64,000 bases of DNA from Hansfordia pulvinata. Taxonomy: Eukaryota; Ascomycota; Sordariomycetes; Xylariales. The stretch spans positions 372,001 to 436,000 of the forward strand of contig BJKQ01000001.1 in NCBI GenBank assembly GCA_006538405.1. Direction: 5' to 3'. This document shows, one piece after another, positions 47,985 through 58,026 of this stretch. A program made the position numbers and the translations under genes. How positions within the stretch are numbered: position 1 is the first letter of the stretch; each line of letters begins with the position of its first letter. The notes below the pieces were generated by a model, which was not told the origin of the DNA, ran no database searches, and saw nothing but the letters and a program-made list of their open reading frames with translations.

Positions 47985-50576
47985 ATGGAGTCGCAAGACA
48001 AGGACAAGAACGACTTCAAGGTGGTGATTGCAGGCGGGGGCATTGCCGGTCTGGCTCTGGCCAAGATGCTTGAGACATACGGGCTCGATTACGTCCTGCT
48101 CGAGGCGCATGACCAGATAGCCCCCGCCATCGGCGCCAGCATTGGCCTGTTTCCCAACGGCCTGGTGATCCTTGACCAGCTGGGCCTGTACGATGAGATA
48201 CTCAAGGTGGCCTCTCCGGACGCCGCCGAGACTGCGCACATTCGGACCTCGGACGGCAAGAGCATCAGCATGCGCACCAATTTTTCCAGACATATGACAG
48301 CACGGTACGTTTGAGCCGCGAACAATGGGGAAAAGCCGACGGCTTTGAAGCTCAGCAGCTGACGACTTGAGATTGTCAAAAGCTTCGGCTATCCGCTCAT
48401 CTTCTTCGATCGCCAGTACTTGCTCCGAATCCTCTACGATTCGCTGCAGCACAAGTCGCGGGTGCTGACAGGCAAGCGCGTGACGAGGGTTTCGACGGGA
48501 CCGTCGGGCGCGCAGGTGACGACGAACGACGGCGGCGTGTACTCGGGGAGCATCGTCATCGGAGCCGATGGCGTCCACAGCGCCGTGCGCACGCATATGT
48601 TCACGCTAGAGAAGGAACAACATGATGACCCAAAGCAGAAGAAGCGCATAGAAGAGCAGCAGACAGCTGCAACATGCGACTATCAGTGCGCGTTCGGCAT
48701 CTCACGGCGCGTGCCTGGGTGGGTCATGGGCGAGCAATGCTTTACGACGGGCAAGGGGACCTCGTGGCTCGTGGCCTCAGGCCCCGACGAGCGCGTCTAC
48801 TGGTTCCTCTTCCACAAGCTGGAAGGGGGGAAAACGCGGAGAGGTGACGAGATACCGCGGTACTCAGGGGAGGACGAGGCGCGATTCCTGCGCGAGAACC
48901 GTCACCTCAAGATCACCGAGACTGTCGACCTGGGCACCTTAGTCGATAGCAAGATCAGTTCCACGCTGACGCCACTGCACGAGGTTGTGTACAAGAAGTG
49001 GTTCTTCCGCCGCATTGGGCTGATAGGGGACTCTTGCCACAAGGTGAGCAGTGCTGCCGACCCCTCCTCCCTTGTACTTCGAAGGAGACGAGACACAGGA
49101 ATCTAACACTCTAAATCATAGCAAAACCCAATCGGAGGCCAAGGCGGCAACGGCGCACTGGAGACGTGCGCCGAGTTCATCAACGCACTGTTAGCCCTCA
49201 AGCACCGGCGCGGCGGCCTCGGCCTCGGGAACTTGACGACAGGCGAGGTGGAGGGCGTTCTGCGCGAGATGCAAGAGGCGCGAGACAAGCGGGCCCGTGC
49301 CATGGTTTCGGCGGCGCACAAGTCGCAGGCCGTCTTCGCGTACGAGAACCGGCTCCTGTCGACGGCTGTGTGGCGGGTCCTTGCGCCTCTCAGCGGCGCC
49401 AAGGGTACGTGGGACGGCTTTGCGCCGGCCATGCTCCCGGGGTCGCGAATAAAAGGACTGCAGCCGGCGTGGCTGTCGAGTCGGCCCCGTGCGATCCCCT
49501 TCGACGCCGAGCTGCCCGCCAAGCCCGTCACCGGCTGGGCCGGGACGGCGGTCCGGGGTTTGTTCGCCGCCGGTTTTGGCACGGCTCTGTGGTTCTCCGA
49601 TCGCTTGGTCCCTCTGTCGGGTCTTGGGGGGGGTGCGACGATCTCCCCTTGCGTGAGTGGCATCTACCGCCTGACCCAGATGCTCTCGCCGGCGTTGCTC
49701 TCTACAATTGAGGGCTACCGGATCGCGGGTCGCGGGACTCTGCTTTCGCTGCCGAGCCTCTTTCTCGGCGCCATTCCGGCTTCCCAGGGAACGGCGCGGC
49801 CCGGCCTGTTCTTGCACGGCTTGGCCAGCGTGCTCCAGCTTTCTCCGAGCCCTGCAGACCGCCACGTCAGCACCGACGTCGGTCGGGCGCTGCTGCCGTC
49901 GCTCGCCGCCAGTTGTGTCCTGCCCGCACTTGCCCGACAGGTCGTGTCCAACAGCGTTGCTGGCAAGATTGCTTCAGTGGCTCCGTGGTCACGCCGTCTT
50001 GAGGGCGGATTGTGGAGCTTCGCGCCCCTCGCTTTCTCGACCTGTACTTATGTTTTCTCCGCCGCCATGGCATGGAGAAGACGGCAACAAAAGCAGCAGC
50101 ATTCGAAAAGACCCAGCCACAGCAGCGGAATCACCAAAGGGGTCAACGGCCAAGCGCCTGCCCCGGCGTCCGCCCGCGGCGAGGAGGACGAGGAGGAAGA
50201 CGAGGATCACCCGCACAACTGGTACAGCAAGTCTGACTTGCCGTACCTGCGCGCCGCCTACCGCGCCGCTGGCCTCCTGCAGGGTGCCGCACACCTGTCT
50301 GCGTGCGCGTATCTCTTCTTCAGCCGCGGGACCGCGCCGCTGGACATTGTGAAGGCACTCGTGTTCACACCTGAGGCGGCCGCCGTCCTTGGCGAGGGCC
50401 TGTGGGCTGTCTGGAGTCTGCGGGCCAGCGGGTACGTCACGACATTGGCGGCAGCCCGCGCTGCCGCAGCGCTCGCAGCCGGGGAGGTTGTGGTCGGTGG
50501 CGGCGCCGCGTCGGCGGCGCTGTGGAGCTGGCGAGAGGGCGTCGTCGCGGACCTGTCCACAGTTGGGGGCAAGTGA
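47985..50576 (+). CDS. FAD-dependent monooxygenase (PaxM-like) fused to a multi-pass membrane domain
   Basis: The N-terminal part is a group A flavin monooxygenase. It has the dinucleotide-binding VVIAGGGIAGLALAKML with acidic LLEAHD, SFGYPLIFFDRQYLL, the DG motif in VIGADGVHSAVRTH, and the GD motif in GLIGDSCHK spliced to QNPIGGQGGNGALE. Exon 1 is 47985..48304 (GTACGT donor) or ..48308, exon 2 is 48372..49043 and exon 3 is 49122..50576. The first junction fits in phase only with the weaker GTTTGA donor, or if one base is missing. Instead of stopping at the usual 450-480 residues, exon 3 runs on for over 300 residues with about seven or eight hydrophobic segments (about 49538-50540) and an acidic loop (GEEDEEEDEDHPHNWY). 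The total is about 816 residues. Such FMOs act in fungal meroterpenoid/indole-terpene pathways, but substrate and the role of the membrane part are unknown. Confidence 0.85.
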
Positions 50577-50931
50577 TGCTGTGGCTGGATATGTTATATT
50601 AGGGGCTTCGAACTCTAAAAGCGCCAGTTGCTACTCCCTGCTGTATATGGTGGGCTTTTCTGGGAAGATGAGTGATAGGGGGCTGCTGGTGGACAGGAAA
50701 TGTTGAGGAGTCGGGGAGGGCAGTGATTCTGGTTAATCTTCATCAAATTAATAGAATATTCTGGAATTCTTTGTCTTTTCCACCTTTTGACTACTCTGGA
50801 CCACGCCATAGGCCCACGTAGTAAAGGTGAATCGCGCAACAACCCGGCTGATGGGCCACTGTGAGGGCATCGGGGAGTGCTCAATATTGAGAACCGGTGC
50901 GATCCCTTTGCGCCCTTCCTCCCTCAACTTC
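50577..50931. other. Convergent intergenic region
   Basis: AT-richer 3' flanks (AAATTAATAGAATATTC at about 50744-50760). No gene. Confidence 0.5.
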
Positions 50932-51504
50932 TCATTCTTCTACGTCTTCTTCTTCCTCTGCTTCCGCATGGGTTGGGGCCCGCTGCTTGTCATAGATCTG
51001 ACAGTACGAGTAGATCTCTGTGCCCACATAGCCGGGAACCCAATGACACCACAGATGAAGTGGTCCGCCCGGCCTGATGCGATCAACCCACCTGGTCTCT
51101 CCGTTCTGTGGAAAGACTCTGACGCTGGTCCGAGCGGCGAGCATTTTCGGGCCCAAGTCGGGAGCGGGCTCGAAACCTGAACCGCAGCGAATGACTAGAG
51201 GTGTCACTGGTCCACGTCACGGGCCTCGGCGAGCCCTGGTTGGCGAGGAAAGCGGTCTCGCGCATCGGGCCGACGCCGGACGCGACCAGAAGGTCCGCGC
51301 CGTCCTTCTCGACCTTGAGGATTCTCCACGGCTGGTCCTTGGGGTCCCGCGCCGCGATGCCGCCGCCTCGGGGTCATCAGTCCGGGGCTGCCTGGTCCGT
51401 TGCTCCCGTGCTCCCGTGCTGCCGTGGCTGTCGGCTGCCATCGGATGGGCCGTGACACACGCTGCCAGCAGCGTGAATAGCTTGAAGAGGGTGGCAGAAA
51501 GCAT
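50932..51504 (-). CDS. Small secreted protein with acidic tail (apparent frame breaks)
   Basis: Starts at ATG 51504 with a signal peptide (MLSATLFKLFTLLAACVTAH). The frame appears to lose one base near 51350-51362. It continues as GIAARDPKDQPWRILKVEKD and VASGVGPMRETAFLANQGSP. A further change at about 51160-51180 leads to DLGPKMLAARTSVRVFPQNG, GGPLHLWCHWVPGYVGTEIY and an acidic C-terminus (HAEAEEEEDVEE). With three bases restored it gives 191 residues in one exon. The pieces are GC3-biased and collinear, which supports a single gene. No family recognised. The second change (equivalent to two missing bases) is less certain than the first; an undetected intron is an alternative. Confidence 0.5.
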
Positions 51505-53018
51505 GATGTGGGCTGGAGCTTGGAGGAGCAGCGGGTTTTGGGGTCAACGGTGCTGTTGCTCAGTATGAGATAAGGAAAGCGTTGAAGGGCACGACGGATG
51601 GACCGGAGCGACTGGCTGCCATGATATACATGTACAAGTCTTGCTGCTTCTCAGACTTTGCCCAACTAACTGTGCCACAGTGACAGCTCACGCAGGTGAA
51701 AGACAGTCAGAACTCACTGGGAGCAGTCACTGTGGCAGAGTCCCAACCGCCTTCGGCCAGGAGAGTAAACTCAATGCGAGAGCATTCTGCGACCTGGGAT
51801 CTCGCAGTGGCGATTCAAGCGACGCTATTGGGCCACGGCGCGACAGCCCAAAAGAAGAGCTGCTGGCCACGTCTGGTCAAGGCTCTCTCTCGCTCCCGGG
51901 GGGGCGGGATCCTGCGGTGTGTTCTCGCTAGACTATGCGGCCCAGGTAAGGCGGCGGCTACCCTTGAACGCGTCTGCGCTTAGCATCTCTTGATTTGTCA
52001 TCGAGTCCGAGGCTCAATATATTGATCAACCTGGCCGGTGACTATGGGTTGGTTACATGTAGCCGGTAGCTACTTTATGTCGCTTTCGAAGGTACCTACA
52101 TGTAGTTGCTGGCCCGAGCCTCAATGCGAAGAATCGCTCAAGAGGCACAGTCTGATGCTGTTCTCGCAGCGCGCAAGTGGCACCTTTCGTCACCACGGAC
52201 GCCGCTTTCACACGCTCTGGGGCGGACAGTTGGGCGCGAGGCCGCGAAAATGAAAAGGAAAAAGAAGAAGAAGAAGAAGAAACACGCCACAGCGGCGGAT
52301 CACGCTCAGGCTCGGACTGCCTCTGACAGCTTCCCCAAGCGAGTGTTTATTGCAGACGTGAGGAAGAAGGGGCAGACCGGGCCTGTGAAGCCGCGGGCCC
52401 CAAGATGGAATCCGAGTCGGTAACCGGCGGCTACATATATATATATATACATATGTCTGTAGGCTTCACTATGCGAGGCGGCGCGAGACGGCGCACTGAG
52501 CGAGACAACGGGCTGGACAGACATAAACTCATGCACGCACGCAATCCTTCCCAGAGTCTTTGTCACCCGGCGTGACTGACAGCCTGACTTTCCACGCACC
52601 CGCCTCCACGCAGACTGGCTGCGTTTACTAATAGGGCTGGTGGCCGGCAGGTAGGCAGCAGAGGCTACGAATCCACGGACGGGGGTTGCATGGGCTGTGG
52701 CAGTGGCATTAGTGACCCAGCTCGCTCGCTCGCTCGCAGCCTCACGAACGGTGCTTACTCGCACCTCCTTGAGACTGAGGTTCATAAATATAGCATCTAT
52801 TCGTATCTATACACCTGGGTAGTAGGTAGGTGGGTAAACAGGTGGGTTTTGGTTGGTATGTATAGAGATGCCTCCAGGCATATGGCAAGGCGTGTTCCTC
52901 TAAAGCAACTCAGCAAAAGACTGCCCGCTCGCTACTCCCTTTTCCCCTTCTGCAGTATACAGAGTATAGCCAACCCAAACTTCCCCCCTATCGCTTCTCG
53001 GCAAAGAAGCAGCAAGCC
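51505..53018. other. Intergenic; no gene supported
   Basis: 1.5 kb divergent spacer. Has an ATATATATATATATAC tract (about 52434-52449), an AAG repeat (52258-52280) and GTAGGTAGGTGGG repeats (about 52820-52835) before the dehydrogenase start. Confidence 0.5.
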
Positions 53019-53459
53019 ATGTCTTCCACCACCACCACCCCGACGGCGGCGGCCAAGAAAGGCTCCCCGCCCCGGGCCTCCCGCCCACCTACAAGGCCCT
53101 GCGGGTCGTCGCCCGCGGCAGCCCGCTGCAAGTGCAGGCGCTGCCCATGCCGGCCCTGCTGCCGGGGACCGCCATCGTCCGCGTCCGCGCCGCCGGCATC
53201 GTCAGCTACTCGCGGCGCATCTACCCGGACCACGCCGACGGCTACACCTTCCCCACCCCGATGGCCCCGGGCGCCTCCGCCGTGGGCCACGTCGCCGCCG
53301 GCGCCGCGGGGGGAGGAAGCACAAGCAGAGGAAGCAAAGGCGGGGCGCTGCTTTCGGTGGGCGACCTCGTCTTCGTCGACCCCACCATCCGCGCCCGCGA
53401 CGACGACCCGGACCGCACCACGGCCATCATGGGCCTGTCCGAGTTCGGCACCGGCCTGT

Positions 53460-53515
<56 letters not shown>

Positions 53516-53749
53516 CCCTCGGATGGCGGGGAAGGCCACGGGTGGGGCAACGGCGGCTTCGCCGAGTACGTCCGCATCCCCCTCGAGAACGCCCTCAAGC
53601 TGGACGGGCGTCGCTTGCTCGGCCCCGAGAACGATCCCGGCACCCCCAGTAAGCCCGAGGAGGAGGAGAAGAAGAAGGAGAAGAACCAGAATGAGAACCC
53701 CAGAGCCACAGCAGGCAGCACCGGTCGCATCGCCGTGTTCGTCATGTGA
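53019..53749 (+). CDS. Truncated medium-chain dehydrogenase (GroES-like domain only) with poly-Asp insert
   Basis: From ATG 53019 (MSSTTTTPTAAAKKGSPP), one base appears lost in a CCCC run near 53068-53073. The frame then reads PTYKALRVVARGSPLQVQAL, PGTAIVRVRAAGIVSYSRRI and SVGDLVFVDPTIRARDDD, then a poly-Asp tract on (GAC)n, then GNGGFAEYVRIPLENALKLD. This matches the N-terminal GroES-like half of fungal zinc-type alcohol dehydrogenase/quinone reductase relatives. The NAD(P)-binding Rossmann half is absent: the frame runs into a Glu/Lys tract and stops at 53747. Length is 243 residues against about 340-380 for the family. It is therefore either a broken gene or a domain-only protein; nothing downstream before the convergent EF-3 gene restores it. 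Confidence 0.65.
53461..53515. repeat. (GAC)n trinucleotide repeat, about 18 units
   Basis: Perfect repeat encoding poly-Asp inside the truncated dehydrogenase, at a position where family members have a short loop. Confidence 0.9.
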
Positions 53750-54286
53750 AGGAATCGAGGCACGCGATTGTTGACATGTTGACAGTGTCCATGTCCAGAT
53801 CAGGACTGTTGGACTTTGGTGGGCAATGAGCAAGCCGGCATAGTTCGCGGAAGGTCGTTTGCCCACTTCTAAGAAACGACCTGTGATCACACTATTAGCC
53901 CCTCTCTAGCCCATGTCACAGACGCACTTCACTTGCTTGCGAACCGAGTATTAATAAAATCATCTATTCGTTGATTTGTTCATCTATCTTGGGTATCCTC
54001 ATGACGAAGATCCTGAAAGACGGCCCGCTGGGTCTCCAAACCAACGAACCATCCTCCACGCATCCCAGGCTGGGCCGAGGGGAAGCGTCTTGCCGGTTGT
54101 AGCTCAACCTCTAGAGACGCTAAAAACAAACATGCCTAGCCATGCAACCCAAACTTTTACTTCGTAGGCGTATCGACAAAGGAAAGGGGGATCATATTCA
54201 TACGTCGGTAATTACGTCGTGGAAAGCCTCATGCGAGTGAACATACCAAGCACACGCCAAAGCAACTGGTTGTTTGGGCGATGCGC
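53750..54286. other. Convergent intergenic region
   Basis: 3' flanks of the dehydrogenase and EF-3; TTAATAAAAT at about 53951 fits a polyadenylation region for the plus gene. No gene. Confidence 0.5.
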
Positions 54287-57200
54287 TTAGTCGTCCTCGT
54301 CGGAGAAGACCTCCTCACCACGCTTCCGACGGGCCATACGGTCTGTCGTGGAGTCAGCAAACTTGATCTTAAAGCATCGGTCTCAGGAATTTCAAACTCA
54401 CCCTTCTTCTTCTTTCTCGCCTCGGAGCTGGTCAGCTTGGCCTTCTTCTTGGTCGTGACGATCTTGTTGCCCATGGCGTCAAACTTCTCCTCCTCGTCGT
54501 CGTCCTTCTTGTCCAGGCGAGGACCAGAGCCCTGGCCCTGGACCCAGTTGTGTCCGGAAGGAGTCATCTTGCCGTCCAGGACAGCCCAGACCTCCTCAGT
54601 GATGTTCTTGGTGAACTCGGCACTGTGGGTAATAATGATGACACCACCCTCGAACTTCTTCAGGGCCTTGGACAGGGCACCCAGGGAGTCTCTGTCGAGG
54701 TAGTTGGTAGGCTCGTCAAGGACGATCAAGTGAGGACGCTGCCACGAGCAAGCGGACAGGACAACCTTGACACGCTGGCCACCAGACAGACCACGCATGC
54801 GCGAGTGAGAGACCAGCTCGGCGTCGAGGCCGAAGTTGGCGCAGTGAGACTCAATCTCCTTACGGACCAGAGGGCGGAACTGACCAGAGGCAAGGGCCTC
54901 CTTCATGTCGACGTCGGCGACCATCTTCTGGTGAGAAGCCAGCAGCTCGCTGCGGGGCAGCCAAGCGTTGTCGGCAGACATCATGGGAACCCATCTCTCC
55001 GACTTCATGCCGATGTTCTCACCCAGGGCGAACGAACACTCGTACTCGTAGCTGTTCTTGAACTTTCTGCGGCTGTTGATGCCGATGACGCGACGCTGGG
55101 TGCCCTCGACCTTGAAGATCTTGTCCATGGCCTTCTCGTCCTCATCGGTGATGATCTTGTTGGCACGGTCCATGGTCTCACGGTCCTCACCAGTCTGGAA
55201 ACGCCACTGGATGTACTCGGAGGGCGTCTTGTCCAGGTGGTTGTCAATGTGGGCAAAGGCGTGCTGCTTGATGTAGGCGATACGGATGTTCTCGTGCTGG
55301 TAGATCTCACCAGAGGTGGGGATCAGCTCACCAGTGAGCACGTTGATCAGGGTCGACTTGCCAGCACCGTTGGGACCGATGACGGCAATACGAGAGCTCA
55401 GAGAGCACTGGAAGGAGATGTCGGTGACCTGGGGCTTGGGAGTGCCGGGTACTGGAAGGTCATCTTGGTGGCCCTCAGGATGGCCTTGGCCTTGGTCTTG
55501 ACACCCTCGAGGAAACCGGGCTCGGGAAGGTGAACTCGATCTCGGAGTCGCCAAGCTCGTAGTAGGACTTGGCCGCGGGGTTCTTGCGAACGAACTCCTT
55601 CAAGTTACCCTTGTACTTGCGGAGCTTGAAGCGCTCGTAGTGGATGATGTACTGGCAGATGTTGTCGAGGAAGCCGCTGTCGTGGGAGACAATGATGGAG
55701 GTGCAGGGGGAGTTGGTGAGGTAGTCCTCGAGCCACTTGACGTTCTTCACGTCCATGTGGTTGGTGGGCTCGTCGAGCAGCAGAATGTCGGGAGCCTCGA
55801 AGACAGCACGGCACAGGGCGAGCTTCATCTTCCAACCACCAGACAGAGCAGTGATTTCTCCGTTGGTCATCAGGTCGGTGAAGCCGAACTCGCTGAGCTG
55901 CTTGCGGACCTCAGCCTCGCCGGTGGTGACGCCAGCAGCCTCAAGCTTCTTCATGGTCCAGTCAATGGTGGTCATCTCAGTGTCGGCAGAGTCGAGGTCG
56001 TGCTCGACGAAGACGGTCTTGACCTCAGACTGCTTGGGGAAACCCTCTACCTGCTCGTTGTTGATGGCGCGCATTAGGGTCGACTTGCCGGAACCGTTGG
56101 GACCGCAAAGACCGTAGCGACGACCACGCTTCAGCTTCAGGTGGGTCTGGTTGAGAAGAATCTTGGCACCGTAGGCAAGGGAGAAAGTGCAGTTGCACAG
56201 GTCCTCGCCATCGTCGTCGGCGTCCTCCTCCTCGGCAGCCTCGCCAGCCAGCTTGGGCATGGCCTTCTTGCGGAGGGTCTCGACGGTGGCCTCGGCATCG
56301 GCAGGGCCGACAATGACGGCAACGAAGGGCTTGACAGCGCCGGCCCAGACGGCGGGCTCAATCTCCTTCTCGTCGACGAGCTGACCAGCGATGGCAGACA
56401 CGTACTCAGCAACAGCGGTGAGCTTGCTGACGGTAGCGCTGTGCTTGCTGGGGACGGAGGCCTTGAGGTGCTCCAGAACGACGGGGATGTCGCTGTCGTG
56501 GCGGACCTCGGGGATGACGCCGTTCTGGATGTCACCGACACGGTTGAGGGTGTCGAGAGCCTGCTTGGTCTTCTCACGAGCCTCAGGGTCGGCAAGAATG
56601 TCGTAGTTCTTGGTAAGGGCGGGCATCATCTTGGGCAGGAAGGGAGCGACAATTTGGGGGTCGTCGACGAGCTTGCACATGTTGTCGACAATGACGGCCG
56701 ACTTACGCTTGATGGCGGTCTCACGCTCGGCGAGACCACGGTCAAGCAGGGGAACCATGAGGGCGAGGGTGGGCTCCTGGACCTCCGTGACGAAGGTGGT
56801 AGCACCGAGCAGGTGGACGGTCTCGGGGACGTTCTCGGGCTTGGCAACACACTTGATGAGCTCAGGAATGAAGCGCTCGATATCCTTGTTGACAATCAAC
56901 TCGCAGATCTTCTCCATGGTCTTGTAGGCGCGCTCCTTAACCTCCTTCTTGGTGTCCCACATGGACTCGGAGACGACAGGAATGAGCTCAGGGACACGGT
57001 AGGCGACCTGGGCCGGGGCGACGCGAACGAGGGTGTCGATGCAGTCGAGGGCGGTCATCTTCTCGGGCCACTTTTGGGCCGTCAGGATGGAGTTGATGAT
57101 GTGGGGGAAGGCAGCCTTGACGGCGTTGGGGGTGATGGCCTCGCAGATGGCAAGGGTGGCGGCGATGGCAGCGTCCTTGACAGCGGGCGTCTTGTCGCCA

Positions 57201-58026
57201 ATAGCGGCCAGGGTGGAGGGCAGCAGGACGACCAGGTAGGGCTCAACGTGGGGACCAACGTCGGCGTGCTGGGCGATGGCCTGAATGGCGACGGCGGCCT
57301 TCTCACGGAGAGCGGCATCCTTCTTGTTGGTGATCTGCTTCTGCAGAGACTCAACAGTCCTGGGGCAGTCGTGTTAGTGTTTGTTTGGATTCTGATCCAG
57401 CAAATGAGGAACGAGGGCAGTCGCAGCGGCCATCTCGAGTCGTGCAAGAGCGGCTAGGGTGTGGCCGACTCGCAGCGACCCGGTCAGGGCTGAAGGAAGC
57501 GCTGCACCAAAACTTTTTGGTGGGACTGTGGGAAATTTGGGCCAGTGAGAGGAGGGGTAGACTTGGCTGGGCCAATAGCGGGGGAGGGGCAATCCTAGCC
57601 AGGCCCTTCGCACCAGACCCTGAGGGAGAAAAGCCAGGTGTCGGGAATTGCAGTGGTATTGCGTGGTGGTAATCACAGAACAGCCCCGTCTCGGATCGAA
57701 CAGAGTCGAAGCGAATCAAGCGCGTCGATGGAACAATGTTTCGTGGGCTACAAAAGCCATTCTGACACGTCCACAGTCTGCAAGAGGCAAGCAGAGGGGC
57801 TGGAGCTTTGCGTGGGGATGATGGTATTGCGAGGAATTGGGCGCAAAAACGCAAATAGAGCAAACAGAACTCACTTGGTGGGGGCGTCGTTGTCCTCGAT
57901 GGCGCCGTTGATGAACGAGGCAATGGCGGCAGAAGCCTCCTTGGTGGCGGCGGCGTCCTTGGAGATGGAGAGCTTGTTCATCAGCTCCTCCAGGACCTTG
58001 GCCGACTTTGCGTTTTCCGAAGGCAT
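54287..58026 (-). CDS. TEF3: Translation elongation factor 3 (fungal ABC-F ATPase), two apparent breaks
   Basis: Fungus-specific ribosome ATPase needed for release of deacylated tRNA from the E site in each elongation cycle. Exons on the minus strand are 58026..57875, 57359..54402 and 54342..54287 (three GTGAGT or similar donors; first intron 515 bp). It has an N-terminal HEAT-repeat region, a first ABC cassette with Walker [10 protein letters not shown] and signature LSGGW, and a second with GPNGAGKST and LSGGQRVK. The chromodomain-like insert lies between the second Walker A and signature. A Lys-rich tail ends [12 protein letters not shown], formed by exon 3. Frame is lost at about 55524-55526 and about 55445-55449 in CCCG/CCGG runs; with one base at each the protein is 1055 residues, the family length. 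Loss of this gene should be lethal, so these breaks are almost certainly sequence errors. Confidence 0.96.

Noticed and set aside
23035..50576. Complete secondary-metabolite cluster
   Set aside because: Tailoring enzymes are present, but no backbone synthase, transporter or cluster regulator was recognised in the window.
54287..58026. Programmed -1 frameshifting in EF-3 and other genes
   Set aside because: Too many unrelated genes are affected, the sites are plain short G/C runs without a consistent slippery heptamer or pseudoknot, and EF-3 is not known to use it. Missing bases explain all cases.
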